In this document: positions 24,506 through 36,419 of the stretch, piece after piece
Layout: every line of letters begins with the position of its first letter
Position numbering within the stretch: the stretch's first letter is position 1
From: Chinchilla lanigera
Lineage: Eukaryota; Chordata; Mammalia; Rodentia; Chinchillidae
Reading direction: 5' to 3'
Assembly: GCF_000276665.1 (NCBI RefSeq)
Contig: NW_004955488.1
Coordinates: 3,486,655 to 3,550,654, forward strand
DNA: 64,000 nucleotides
The notes under the pieces: generated by a model
Seen by the model: the letters and a program-made list of their open reading frames with translations, nothing else
What the model was told of the DNA's origin: nothing
Database searches by the model: none
Position numbers and translations under genes: made by a program

Positions 24506-26140
24506 TTGTTGCCTGGCTGTTGTCCAACTCCTGCACTTGAGGTGGAGTCTCCTAGCTCAGTCTCTGTAGAACCGGAAATCACAGATGCAAGCCATGAGAC
24601 CAGCTCCTTCCCTGGAATCTTGAAACACTGTCACCTCACATTTCAGTTAAAATTTCTGGGTGATTTTGCAAAACCATTATGCTGTGCCTGCAAGCCTTTG
24701 CTGTTTGTGAATGTGTTTTCCTCTCTATGTTTCCACAGTTTAAAGAATTTGAAACTTCCTCAAAACAAATGAAATGCTCAGTATTTAAGTGTTCACAAGG
24801 GATTCTGAAGATGATCTCATTTTCATACTGGCATGAAATTTGTAGGACAGAATCATGATGTTGAGAGCTATTTACAGACTTATGTCTTAGAAACTTTATC
24901 AGCAAGAAGTCATTTACATAGAGAAATCTACTCTGAGGTCTCTATGGAACACTTTGATTGTTAATCTTTTAGGGTTAAAGGAGAATTTTTAAGGGTGTTG
25001 TATGTTTTATGACTAACTACTCCAACTGATGTCATTTTTATCCTGTCTTAACAGTAATTTGTTACTTATGGATATTTGGGAAAAATCAGTCTGATGGAAA
25101 ATGATCATCCACAAAGGTCTTCTCACATGAATTGCATGGTTACAAACCAGGCAGAAAACTGTCATCCTGATCCTGTGCTCTTCCTGTACCCTCCTGGAGA
25201 CAAAACAGAATTCAGTAAGACAGAATTACAATCTCCTGGAAGAGTCAGAGATGTGAAACAACTTTTAAAAAAGATTAACTTCAGTTGTCTATTGGCAAAA
25301 TGAAGAAAAACAAAAGCATAATGGAAATGGACAATGACCTGGCAAGTCTAAGGGTGTTTGACACAAGTATTGCATGGTTAGAAACAGGGCCGTAACACAG
25401 GCTCTGTCTGTGGAAGGGAGAAGACAGCCAGTACTGATGGTGAAACTACTTGTATTATTCCTTTGTGCTACCTAGAAAAATGCCACCAGTGGAGGGTATT
25501 GAAAAGCACACTTTCTTTACTTCATAGTTTCTGAGTCAAAAGTTTTAGAAGTCCTTACCCAGGACCTCTATAACACTGTAATAAAAGTTTTGAGCAGGGA
25601 TGAATTCTCATCTGAAAGTTTGCATGGTGAAGAACCCACCTCAGTGCTCACTCAGGTTGTTGGCAGGGTGTATTTCCCTACAGAAATATGATGAATTGCA
25701 TCTAGCTTCTTCAAAGCCACCAAAACTGAAATACTTTGAGTGCCATAACATGATAGTAACTATTTGGTGCAGAATAATTAAAGGAATGATACTCCATTCA
25801 TTTGTTGTATTTTGTGGGTTTGAAGGAAGTGACTGATCCTGACAAAACTCAGGAATTACACAGGGCAGAGGCACAGGAGTCATCCAGAGTCCATCCACCC
25901 CTGCAAAGGTGCAAAACAAGTGGACTTCATCAAGGAATGATTGTAAGATGGATAATACTGAGCTATACTACAACAGCAGAGTGTTTTACCCGTACACATT
26001 TTACAAAGACTGCAAGGTTTTTGATAAGAGATTGGCATGGTCTGATGTGCCTTTTAAAAGATAACTTTTGAGTGTGTAAAACTGATCATTGGATAACTCA
26101 CTTTGCTTCTCCATTGTGTGCTGAGGAAATAAATCCTCAT
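24506..26140 (+). pseudogene. Candidate processed pseudogene of an unrecognised gene
   Basis: A run of coding-like + strand segments broken by stops and frameshifts. Segments, in order: 24506-24620 (...PTPALEVESPSSVSVEPE...); about 24831-24961 (MKFVGQNHDVESYLQTYVLE... then EIYSEVSMEHFDC, stop); 25076-25303 (...CHPDPVLFLYPPGDK..., RVRDVKQLLKKI); about 25490-25690 (SESKVLEVLTQDLYNTVIKV ... VVGRVYFPTEI); frame change to KPPKLKYFECHNMIVTIWCR; then about 25858-26061 ending ELYYNSRVFYPYTFYKD...WSDVPFKR and a stop. AATAAA follows at 26128-26133. No splice-like junction is needed between segments, which suggests retrocopy. No poly-A tract or target duplication is visible. An overlapping minus frame (24636-24905, 89 codons) is an alternative reading of part of it. 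I do not recognise the parent gene. Confidence 0.45.
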
Positions 26141-26334
26141 TAAATTATAGGAACACTAATACAATGCAAAGTATGAAGAAAATGTATGATCCATGAATGT
26201 GAAATATGACACAGGTACTAGTTTATATTTTTCATTAAGACCCTACAGTACCCCACACACTAAACATTAATATAATCTATTGAATGAAAGGGATATTAGA
26301 CAGATACATATTGCTTAGCCTTTTATCACAAGTC

Positions 26335-27000
26335 TAGTAACTCCATGGTATACAAGTGCCATTCATCTGTGGATGGACATATAGGCTACTCTGTCATAAA
26401 GGATAAACCTAAGGCATTTGTAGGTAAATGGATACTCATCAAGACCCATAATATTTAGTAAAATAAGTCAGACACACAAGTTTACATATTGCATGATTTC
26501 TCTTCTGTGAGAAACTCAAAGTATAAACAAAGAACAAAATAAGAGATGGATGAGAGAAAGTAGGCAGGTCTTTATCAAAAGCAGAGAGAAACAATATAGA
26601 GAGGAAGAAGGAAAAGATAAAAGATTTTTAAAAGGGAATCAAAGAAAAAAGAAACTATAACTTTTTCAAATGAGAAAGGGATTAAGAGTGGGAGGATAGC
26701 TGGGCATGGTGGCGCAGGCTTACAATCCCAGCACTCGAGAGACTGAGGCAGGAGGGTCATTGCAAGTTTAGGGTCAGCTTGGGCTACTAAGTGAATTCAG
26801 GCCAAGCTGAAATATACAGAGAGACTCTGTCTCAAAAAGAAAGAAAAAATTTAAATAAAAAGAGTTGGAGGGAGCAGGGAAGCATAGGAGGGGAAGGAGA
26901 CAAATAAAGATGTGTTATGTACATGTACAAATGGACTATAATGTAATCATTATGTACCAGAAATATGTTCTAATAAAATCTATTGCTAATAATAAAAAGA
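26335..27000 (+). mobile_element. L1 3' end with B1 inserted
   Basis: ORF2-end pattern ('catttgtaggtaaatggata', 'ttagtaaaataagtcagac') leads into a purine-rich 3' UTR, interrupted by a B1-like SINE at 26699-26851. It resumes as 'gttggagggagcagggaagc' and ends near 'ctaataaaatctattgct'. Confidence 0.7.
26699..26851 (+). mobile_element. B1-like SINE
   Basis: Complete: 'gctgggcatggtggcgcagg', 'agactgaggcaggagggtca', a duplicated central block, 'agagactctgtctcaaaaag' and an A-rich tail, within the L1 3' UTR. Confidence 0.9.
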
Positions 27001-27059
27001 AAAGAGTTTCAACATCTAAAGAATAAGTCTAGTAACTAGCCATATCTAGACATTAATAC

Positions 27060-27420
27060 AGACTTTTTTTGGCTGCAAATATTTTCACTTTGACTTTTTT
27101 GGATTTTCTTAGTAGTATGTGCTTCCAGCACATAATGACTGTATTTATTGTAGGGACTTGGCACATGTGTATAACACATCTTCATCCCTTTTTTAAATCT
27201 ACCTTACATCCCTCCCTCCCTCCCTCCTTCACATCCCTCACACCCCTCCCTGCTTCTTCCAACCCTTCCTATTTGCAAAAGCTCTACTTCAATTTTTTCT
27301 TTCAATTTTTTTCCCTTCCCCTTTGCCTCACCCCATTTTGCCCTCCCTCGATCTCTTGTCCACCTTCCCATTTGAACAACATCTCCCTACCCTCTATTAT
27401 CTGTAGATTTGAGTCCTGAT
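27060..27420 (-). repeat. Pyrimidine-rich repeat, antisense, probably L1-related
   Basis: C/T-rich tract containing (TCCC)n at 27209-27228. Its 'tttgcaaaagctctacttca ... cttcccatttgaacaacatc' order matches 'tttacaaaagctttgtttcc ... cttcccacttgaactttctt' at 31480-31590, so the two are copies of one family. The 116-codon open frame here (27069-27419 +) comes from low-complexity sequence. Confidence 0.5.
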
Positions 27421-27518
27421 CTATATTTTTCCCTTTTGAATAACACTGTTTCCAGTGAATCAGGTTGTAAAACCAATTAACTTTCTACACTTTCATAACT
27501 CAATGCTTCTACGTCCTA

Positions 27519-27958
27519 CCTACTTCTTTCTTACTTTTCTTATTACTGAGACAATATACCTGAAACCCAAAGTTAGAGGAGGAAAGGTTTATATGGCTCA
27601 CAGTTTGTAGGTGTCAGTCCATACTCAGTTGGCTCCAAGGCAAGGTGACATGGCAGAGGGGCATCACAGAGGACAAACAGTTCACAGCAGGGCAGCAGGC
27701 AGCAAACGATAAGCAACAACCCCCTTTCTGTTTCATATTTTATCTAGACTACCTAACTTTAGGGTGGATAGCACTCACACCCAGGATGGAACACACGTGA
27801 AACTATCCAGAACTACACCCAAACAATCAGTGCACTAATTTAGTAATCACACACTTAATCCCAGCCTCACACCCTCTACATCCAACCACTTCCAAAAAGC
27901 CCCACTTATGACTGCATGAGACTTTGCAGGAGGGACATGTAGACACAAGCTATACACT
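27519..27958 (-). mobile_element. Diverged solo MaLR-type LTR, antisense
   Basis: Same order as the 17.7 and 29.1 kb copies (cttacttttcttattactga, ggaggaaaggtttatatggc, cagtttgtaggtgtcagtcc, ..., gactgcatgagactttgcag), but longer and more diverged, with an added segment near 27790-27900. The edges are uncertain. Confidence 0.7.
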
Positions 27959-27999
27959 AACTAAGAAAAAGTTTTTCTGAGGACTATTCAGCCTTGAGT

Positions 28000-29080
28000 A
28001 CATAACTATAAATATTCAAACTTGTTTCAAAATGTCCAGTAATAAAAATTTTTGATCAGTGATAAACATCTATGATCCTCTACCTTCTCCACCCACAGCA
28101 TTTTACAGAGATCTATGCAACATACCTGGATTCCAAAAGCATCAGTAATAGTATAAGAAGTTGATGGTTTCCATAATCTTCCTTTGGAGTTAGACCTTCA
28201 TTCTGTCATAGAAAAGTATACTTAGGAACTCTGATTGGTCTACATGGAGCAAGACAAAGATAGCCTCTGTCTATTACTACTATTATCTTTCCAACCTGCC
28301 CAGACCGATCACCAGTGGTTCATCAAGCACTACTCAGACTGAGGCAGAGTGATGTCTTCCATGACTTTTGAATACATTGGGGCTTCAGCCTCTGATTTGG
28401 CAAACGCAGCTGTCCATTCTTGGACTATACTGTAACTTTTCCCCTCATATTGTTCATATATTTCCCCCACCACCAAAGAGGGATTGAAATCAGAGAAGAT
28501 GATAAAATTTATGGAACTAAATTCGCTCTGTAAAATGATATATCTCAGTAAGAGATGCAGATCTTGAATCCTCTTAGAGTCTCTTACTTCAATTTTCTCT
28601 CATAGATGTAGAAAAATTAGATACAGAAGAGGCAACTGATGGAAAGGAATCTGATTTGTTTTCAGCTATTGTTGCAAAGCAAATGGCTTAAATATTTTTG
28701 GAAGAGAGTATAAAATAATCTCTAAGCAATTCAATCAGCATGTTTTACCCTGGGGGAAAGTAATATGTGAAATGTTCAATTCATAATTGAGCCCCTAATG
28801 CATTGCATAAGAAATAACTTTTGTATGTCTATATCTTTTTATGTTTTTATAATCTAAACTATTTTAATATACATGTTACCAGGTGTTTTTCCAAAATAAC
28901 ACCCAAAACTTATATTTTATAATTTGAGTATCTTCTTCCATTTATAGTTATAGGAAATGAATGTCATACATTGAGATTTAAAAACTTAAATGCCAAGTGA
29001 TATTTTAAATGGTTTTTCATTCGAAAAATATTTGTTGAATATTTCCTGAACACAAATTTTCTGACACTAAACAATTTGAA
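28000..29080. other. No recognised gene or repeat
   Basis: AT-rich DNA without a recognisable repeat body or coding-like tract. Confidence 0.45.
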
Positions 29081-29089
29081 ATGATAAAA

Positions 29090-29447
29090 TGTCTTGGTTA
29101 CTTTTCTCTCATTGCTGGGACAAAATATCTGATGCCCAAAATTAAGGAAGGAAAGGTTTATTTCACTTACAGTTTGTGGAGGTTTCAGTCTGTACTTGGC
29201 AGATTATAAGGCAGAGTGGCACAGGGCAGAGAGCTACATACAGCTCATGGCAACAGAACACAGCAAAAGCAACCACCATACACCAGGGCAGAATGGGGGA
29301 GGAATGGCCTCAAGCAGCTTCTTCCTCTCCCTTTCATATGCAAACTATCCACCCCAGGGCGGTGCAGCTCTCACACCCATCAAACTCTAAAAGCCTGCCC
29401 ATGGCCGCTTGAGGCTTTGGGGGGACACACAGATTCAAACCATAACA
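29090..29447 (-). mobile_element. Solo MaLR-type LTR, antisense
   Basis: 358 bp, starting TGTCTTGGTTACTTTTCTCT and ending CATAACA. This is the reverse complement of the 50.5 kb LTR, including the TTTATT (antisense AATAAA) signal. Flanks TAAAA (29085-29089) and TAGAA (29448-29452) fit a 5-bp duplication with one mismatch. Frames at 29176-29506 are read-throughs of the LTR. Confidence 0.85.
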
Positions 29448-29595
29448 TAGAATTTAAGTCTTTATATGTTAAACAATTCTACCTTTTACATGAACTTAAC
29501 AATTAAAAGTTATTTTTTTCTAACCTCACTTTGGCAATATGTGAGGAAGTCACAGGATTTCTGTGTAATACTAAGTTGTACCAATTTGAAAAGTA

Positions 29596-29722
29596 AACAG
29601 ATAAATGATATAGATATAGATGGAGATATATAGACATAAAGATATATAGATGATACATAGATACATAGATGATATATACACATATAGACATATAGGTATA
29701 TAGACAGAGATAAGAGATAAAA
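29596..29722. repeat. GATA/TATC-type microsatellite
   Basis: Imperfect gata/gaca/tata repeats such as gatacatagatacatagatg. The minus-strand open frames rich in Y, I, S and L (29503-29825) derive from it. Confidence 0.85.
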
Positions 29723-29768
29723 ATGTTTTTCCATCCAACACAGGTGAGCCCAAATACCAGTAAGTTTT

Positions 29769-29867
29769 GTTTTTGTTTTTGTTTTTGTTTTTTTGGTACC
29801 AGGAATCAAACTCAGGGTCTAGCACTTGCCATGCAGGTGTTGTGCTGCTGAGCTATTTCCCCAGCCC
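29769..29867 (-). mobile_element. ID-type SINE, antisense, with perfect target duplication
   Basis: (GTTTTT)n antisense tail, then 'ggtaccaggaatcaaactca' and 'gctgctgagctatttcccca'. ACCAGTAAGTTTT is present at 29756-29768 and 29868-29880, an exact 13-bp duplication. Confidence 0.9.
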
Positions 29868-30532
29868 ACCAGTAAGTTTTAATAAACAGAACAGATTAGG
29901 GGTTTTTTTGGACTGAAATTTGCTATCTAAAAGAATTATTTACATTTTCAATATTTTATGTTATTTTTACTTTTGAGCTCATGAAATCTTTCTAGTCAAC
30001 AAGCTTGCTACACAAGCATGCCATGGTTAGTGACATGTGCACTCGTGTACTTGGCTTATGAAATATGTGTCTTGAAAACATCCAGTCAGGTGCATGACAT
30101 GAGCCTGCACTCTAATACAAAGTGGTGAAAGTCGCAGTCCACCCCTGGTTCCTGATCTCCAGGGGGTACATATATACCGATGGGAGACAGTATCTGTGTA
30201 TCTGAGTAGCTACATATCTGTGTATGTGCCACTGTGTATAGATCTGTTGAATAGTACACTAGCCCTAGTGTAAATGGTTTATTAAAAAGCTTATTTATAA
30301 AATCTCATTTTTAATGATGCAATCTTTTTTGTATTATTTCAACCAATTACATAGAGCTTGAAAATAAGCTATAGAGATCATAGTACAGTGATCAGTTGTT
30401 CAACATAACTAAACATACAAATATATGATAATATTCCTTTCTTCCCTTAGGTAATAGGAATCTGTTCAGGACAGTAACCTGCTGTGGATTTTCATCATAT
30501 GTCTCACATTCATATTTTATGTAAGAAATTAT

Positions 30533-30680
30533 GCCAGGTGTGGTGGTACACACTTGTAATCTCAGCACTTGGGAGGCTGAGGCAGGAGGATTACTGTGAG
30601 TCTGAGGCCAGCCTGGAATTTACAATGAGTTTAAGGCCAGCCTGAACTGCATAGTGAGTCCTTGTCTCAAAAAAACAAAA
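30533..30680 (+). mobile_element. B1-like SINE (left arm of inverted pair)
   Basis: 'gccaggtgtggtggtacaca', 'gggaggctgaggcaggagga', a duplicated 'ggccagcctg(g/a)a' block, 'gtccttgtctcaaaaaaac' tail. A second B1 in opposite orientation starts 27 bp further on. Confidence 0.9.
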
Positions 30681-30707
30681 ATGAATTGAATACTACTACA
30701 ATGAATT

Positions 30708-30870
30708 TTGTTTTTGTTTTTGTTTTTGTTTTTGAGGCAGGGTCTCACTATGCGGTTCAGGCTGGCCTTGAGCTCATTTTGTAGCCCAGGCTGGCCTCGA
30801 AATCACAGCAATCCTCTTACCTCAGCCTCTCGAGGGCTGGGATTACAGGCATGCACCACCATGCCTGCAC
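30708..30870 (-). mobile_element. B1-like SINE (right arm of inverted pair)
   Basis: (GTTTTT)n antisense tail, 'gaggcagggtctcactatgc', 'tgtagcccaggctggcctcg', 'cctcagcctctcgagggctg', 'gcatgcaccaccatgcctg'. The open frame 30708-31001 is translation of this SINE. Confidence 0.9.
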
Positions 30871-31099
30871 TACATGGGATTTATATCTTCAATTTTTTCC
30901 ACTTATTTAGAGCAAAAATAAAATCTCTGAATAACCCTCTGCATTCAAACTACTATGGCAGTGATAAGCCTATTGATCTTAAACCTGTGTTGGTGTATTA
31001 AGCATACCTAAAAACTATCTCCTGAAAACATACTAACTGATGAAGATGGTAGCCATGACAATAATAATGGTTAAGGTGGTGGTGGTGATTAAAGGAGTA

Positions 31100-31255
31100 G
31101 CCACACTGTTTCAGGACGCACTACACATTAGTCATTTCCAGAATCATTCTCTAGGTATTAGATCATGAAATGTTCATGACAATAAGGTGTGTAAATATTA
31201 TTATCCCTATTTTACAGATGAAGAATATGGTTCCAAGAGGTTAACATAAGATTTT
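31100..31255 (+). repeat. MIR
   Basis: Core 'attattatccctattttaca', 'gatgaagaatatggttccaa', 'gaggttaac' matches the MIR core (ttatccccattttacagatgaggaaactgaggct...gaggttaa) closely. Confidence 0.75.
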
Positions 31256-31324
31256 TAAGATGAAATCCTGCTGGAAGTAATATTCCAAATGCATCTAACT
31301 TGAGAAGTTTAAAATCATTTTATT

Positions 31325-31605
31325 TATTTACTTTTAATTAATTAAATTTATTGGTACATTTTAGGTATATACAATAATCACATTTGTTCTAGGGAATTTG
31401 TGGCTGTACATGATATAACTTGATTCTTTTCTTTTTTCCTACTCCCCTACCTGCCCTTTATCTCCCCTTCCCCTCATTTACAAAAGCTTTGTTTCCATTT
31501 TTTTTTTTTACTTCTTTTCTCACTTCTTTTCTTTTTCCTTCCTTCCCTTCCCCACACCCTTCCTTAGTTCCCCTTCCCACTTGAACTTTCTTAATGGGAT
31601 TTTTA
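31325..31605 (-). repeat. Pyrimidine-rich repeat, antisense
   Basis: 'aatttattggtacattttag' then long C/T tracts; same family as 18120-18460 and 27060-27420. On the minus strand it would be a polypurine 3' UTR-like sequence. Confidence 0.5.
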
Positions 31606-31774
31606 TCAACAGCTGTGTGTCACAGCTTGTGAAAGAGAAAATGATTGCTATAACAGAAGGTCTCTTACAGCAAAAATCTTTATGCAACAAAACTATTCAC
31701 AATCAATTAGCATATATGCATGTCAGAGCTTTATCCAGACATCATAAAGTGAGAAAAGTATGTGCATGGTGTGT

Positions 31775-31868
31775 TCATGTGTTTATTTGTGGTACTGAGG
31801 ATTAAACTCAGGGCCTGCTCCCTGAACTAATCCCCATTCCGTATTTATTTATTTATTTGCTTATTTAT
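31775..31868 (-). repeat. Old ID-like SINE end with TTTA microsatellite
   Basis: 'tggtactgaggattaaactc' and 'agggcctgctccctgaacta' and 'atccccattcc' give a worn antisense ID body, followed by (TTTA)n at 31841-31868. Confidence 0.5.
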
Positions 31869-31877
31869 CCACTTATC

Positions 31878-32008
31878 AAGTCATTTGATTTTATTCTGAG
31901 GCAGTTTCCCCCTAATTTGCTACAGTAACCAGGCCTGGCTCAAATTGTGATGCTCCTGCCTTTGCCTCCCAAGGTCCTGGGGTGACAAGCATGTACCACC
32001 CTGCCTGG
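31878..32008 (-). mobile_element. Old B1/7SL-type SINE, antisense
   Basis: 'ctgaggcagtttccccctaa', 'aaccaggcctggctcaaatt', 'ctcctgcctttgcctcccaa', 'agcatgtaccaccctgcctg' follow the antisense 7SL-SINE order with many substitutions. Confidence 0.7.
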
Positions 32009-32009
32009 A

Positions 32010-34470
32010 TTCTATCATTTCTAGCTGCTTTGGACTTTTGTATTTCTCCTTAGCAGTGTGAGTTAGTTAAGTTATTCTTTCTGATTTTTCAATAACCTAC
32101 GTGGAAATTGCAGCTATTCATAAAATTTGGTTTACAGAATATTTCACTTATCAGATATAAAGTGTAAAGTATAACACTGGGCAAATGTAATTGTTCAAAT
32201 ACTCGCTACTTTTGCTGTTTTTTTAGTCTTTTTGCTATGCATAGATGTCAGCTGGACCTTTATATGTGATCACTTCGTGGATTTTGTTTCTTTCTACATC
32301 CTAAATCTTTACTGACTCCAATCAATAGCTGGAGGTTAACATTAGAATGATGAAACAAAGAGGTACTACTTTATATCAAAAAGAAAATAAAAGACCCAAG
32401 TGCTTGTCATGATTGACACACAGAGGAAGAGAATGATATAAAAGGAAGACCAACATCTGGATCAGTTGGCATGTCTACACTATAAATTCTTACCTATGAC
32501 ATTTGATGATTTTGAGGAAAATAATAGATAACAGTTATGTGCTACCACCATTATCTAGAAAATATAGACAGCAATTCCCATTCTAAAAATGAATGTAAAA
32601 TAGGGAAGCTTAATCAAGATTAATTATATGAATTATTCTTAATTAAAACTAATTATACTTCCCAAGAGTCATCTATTCTTTAATCAGTTAAACTGCAGTT
32701 TTCAATAAAAATGAGATTTTTGCTCATAAAATAATGAATAAAACAATTAACAGCCCACCCTGAAAATCTGAGAGACTACTTACACCCAAATTAGCAAAAC
32801 CAATTCTATTTCCCAATAACTATACTGATCTATGTCCTAATATAGCCCTCTTACACTGTGAGCTTCACTATGAGCTTCACTTAACTTCTACAGACATTCT
32901 TTATTTTTTCATCTCTTATTTCACATAGGTTGTTATCCAAATTTAGCCAAAGAGTCTAAGCCAGTCCATTTGTTCTCCCAGAAAATTGTAAGAGTCTTCA
33001 GTAACTTTACTAGGGGGAGAAATCCTTATGTTCTTCAAAACTATTTGAGATTATTATTTCTTTGTATGAAATTATTTTAAATGATTATTGCATTCTTAAT
33101 AAACAGTTAATGGTTTGCAATATTCTATTTCTCTCCTTTGAAAGTTTCTCTTTTATGTTAGTCCATGTTTACATTGCTTAGGTAGAGTTGGTTCATGTAC
33201 ATAACACATTTAAAAACACAAAGTGAATAAAGTTACACTTATTTAGTGTCTAAATGTCAGAACAAAATATTTATTTATCTCACACCTAATAATGAGCCCA
33301 TCATAGTGTTCTGAAATCCATCAGGGAGTACATCTTTATTGTTTTTACATTGTTTTGTTTTTGTCTATGTTTTTGGTATTTTGCTATTGTTCTTTTTTAC
33401 TATAAAATAAAATAAAATTCAAATACAAAAAAAGTAATTACAGTTTCAACCAGTCTAAAGGAAGTCAGGAAGAAAGAGAAATACTTTTATTCAGCATTCA
33501 ACATATTTACTATCACATATAATGACAGACTACACAAAGTTTAAATTTACTTCAGCGAATGTTTATTGAATGCTATATGATCAAGTCACTGTTTTTTTTT
33601 TTTTTTCTTTCCATGGCTCTTTGTTTTGTTTGTTTGTTTTGCTTGGCTGAATGATTTTACAATGTGAATAAGATATACCTAATCTATTTCCTTACAGAGT
33701 TTTCATGGTGAAAAAACCCCACTAATACTGTGATCACAATATATTCTAATAAAATTAAGACACAAGAAACCAAGCTAGTCACAGAACACAGAGACACAAC
33801 ACCTGACCAAGATTTGAGGGAAGGAGACAGTTAATGGTTACTGGGAAAAGGAGAACTGCGAACAGAAACTGTCAGAAGAGCAGGAAAATGCCAAAGCACG
33901 GTGGAATGCAGCACCAGGAAAGGAGACACGCTTTTTCTGAGGAAGACAGCTTCTAGGCTGGCTAGAGAGGACTCAGGTGGCATAAACGCTGCTTTGCAAT
34001 GTAAAGGAGTCAAAAGCCTTGGTGGAATCGTCAGTGTGAGGCTTCAAAGGAAAAGGAAGATGACAGAACTTGCGTTATCTTGCTTGCACTGATTGGTTCA
34101 CAGACTTGTAGACCTATAAACATGGCAAAATGTATCAGGTTCTACATTTTCATGTGTACAGTTTCTTTTATGTCCATTTTGCATCAAACAAATTGTTTAA
34201 AACTTGTCATTAGAATCAATGTTAGGAAATATAGAGAGAATATGCTTTGGAAACGTGACCAAAAGAAACTTAAAGTTATTATGGAATACCATGCATTCTT
34301 GAAAGTTTACCCCCCAAAATGATATTTAAGTGAAGTATGAAAAATATGCAAGAGTAACTCACATGAAGAGCGTAGAGAACTAGGAGTGTCAGATGATGCA
34401 CAGCAAAAAAAACGCAGAAGCCCAGGTTTGAGGGAGAAGAGTTTAGTTTCTTGCTAAAGAGTTATAGAAT
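32010..34470. other. No recognised gene or repeat
   Basis: AT-rich DNA with a T-run at 33591-33606. The overlapping opposite-strand frames at 33831-34092 have no supporting context. Confidence 0.45.
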
Positions 34471-34473
34471 TTT

Positions 34474-34597
34474 GGGGCTGGGGATTTAGCTCAGCGGCAA
34501 AAGCGCCTGCCTGGCAAGGGCAAGGTTGTGAGTTCGGTTCCCGGTACTGGAGAAAAACCAAAAAAAAAAAAAAACAAACAAACAAACAAACAAACAA
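34474..34597 (+). mobile_element. ID-type SINE, young
   Basis: 'ggggctggggatttagctca', 'gcgcctgcctggcaagggca', 'gttcggttcccggtactgga', A-run and (AAAC)n tail. Still carries CpGs in both Pol III box regions, a sign of recent insertion. Confidence 0.9.
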
Positions 34598-34599
34598 AG

Positions 34600-36415
34600 A
34601 ATTATGGATTTCTTTTTAAATGTCAGAAACAGCATAGAAAGCACAGGGCCTGAAAAATAATAGCAGAATTTTGTTCAAAAATGGGGAGGGGGTTGTGCTA
34701 AAAGCAATTCAAAGTCTGTAAGGATAAGTTCTTTAATTCAGTGAAATTGCTAGCATTTTTTTTCTTTCAATGAAATAAAAGACACTATCTAACCAGAAGA
34801 AAAGTCTGTTATACTTTCTATATCTCAAGGTATAGGCAAATATGTAAAGGAGAAGGGCCATAATGTTCCTTTATGACCTCTTTTCTTTCCTTCCCTTCCC
34901 ACTTGGTCATTTTCACTCTTGCTTTCTGTTATTTACCACAGCTACTCTGAGCATCTTGATTTGGAATGGATGATCCAGGACTGACACTCGAAGAACACTA
35001 AGCCAGTAGAAATTGAGAGAAGCCAAGAGAGAGAATCCACAGGTTTTGTTTCTGCCACAATGTAAATGTTTTGGAAAACAACACGGGTTTCTCATTCCCA
35101 GACTCATGTTATCAACTCATGCGATTCCTTTAGAGTAGGCCAAGCAGACAATCTGGTTTAGTACACTGACACTGTAGTAGACACCTCTTTACTGCCCAGC
35201 GCTCTCTCCCTTTCATGGTAACAATATCCTGAATTTGTTTTGTAGAACTAACACATCTGCAATCCTAAGCATGCAATTAGGATGGGATTTAAGTTCTGTC
35301 AGTACCAGGAGCAACCCTGTACAGTTTGGAACCTGCAAAGAATTTTCCTGGAGACATAGAAATTGGAAGAAAAATGGGCTTATACACACTTTGACCCAAG
35401 GATACTCATAGTTAAGGTAGAGAAATTACAGGCAAAGGCTAATAAGGATGTGGAAGAGACCTTCCTCTACATACATTTTACACAGATGTGGGGGACACTG
35501 GGAAGCACATTTAGACCAGACTTCTAGGGTAGCAGAAATGTAATGGACAGGCAATACTTCATGACAGTGAACTAAATGTACAACATAAAATAATACTATA
35601 TAGAATGAATTCTTTTAAACAATACACCAGAAGCCAAACTTCTTTTTCAATTTTCCATTCTTCCACATGACAGTGAAAGAAACACTAAGATTCAGTGAAT
35701 GTCCATGAACAAAAAAATAATTTTAATCTACAGTGCTTCCCATGTGAGTTACTTTGTATTATCACCTGTTCCTCTATGGAAGAAGGACTGTCTGAGATTT
35801 CTAATTACTGTGAATCTTCTCTACTGGCAAAATACAAATTTCACAGCTGAATTAGGAAGCCAAATCATCCAATGTCAAGAGTCATGATCCCACTGGAATA
35901 AGAATATAAAATGTAAAGCCAAGTACAAGGTAATCAGCAGGTAGAGGAAATGGGAAGTCATATGAGTATTTTATGACTAGCAGTAACCTCCAAAATTTTA
36001 AGTGATAATTACTAAAACTAAAGAGATATATATATGTATACACACACACATATATGTATATAGAGAGAGGCATATGCATTTATTATTATTAAATTTTTTC
36101 CAAAAATTACAAGGCTATATCTATGTGGCCAAAAAGAGCCTCCCTGGTAAGACTGAGACTAAGGTTAGTTAGCGACATCAGGGCAGATAAGCACAAAAAG
36201 CATAATAGATTCTTGAGTGATTGAGGTCAACTATTACTGATTGTCCCTTAATTTTGAGTTCGGACTATGAAGAAGTGAGCAACAGGAATCAATAAAGGAC
36301 ATATGTTATCTGTAAAGAAGGTATTTTCTGAGGTATATCAAAATTATCCTACTTAAGAAGGCATTCGAAGTGAATGTAAGGCAGTGGAAGTGCTATGGCA
36401 ATAACAGCATAAAAG
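34600..36415. other. No recognised gene or repeat
   Basis: Single-copy-like AT-rich DNA. A TA/CA microsatellite lies at 36020-36068 (cacacacacatatatgtata). Confidence 0.45.
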
Positions 36416-36419
36416 GCAG

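Noticed and set aside
24636..24905. 89-codon minus-strand frame as a separate gene
   Set aside because: It overlaps the + strand coding-like segments of the candidate pseudogene. Only one strand can be ancestral, and the + strand series is longer and followed by AATAAA. The minus reading is kept as an alternative.
27069..27419. 116-codon + frame rich in P, S and L
   Set aside because: Comes from the C/T-rich repeat and the TCCC microsatellite.
34474..34597. Possible tRNA-Ala gene
   Set aside because: The A and B box regions belong to an ID SINE with an A-rich tail; a mature tRNA cloverleaf is not maintained.
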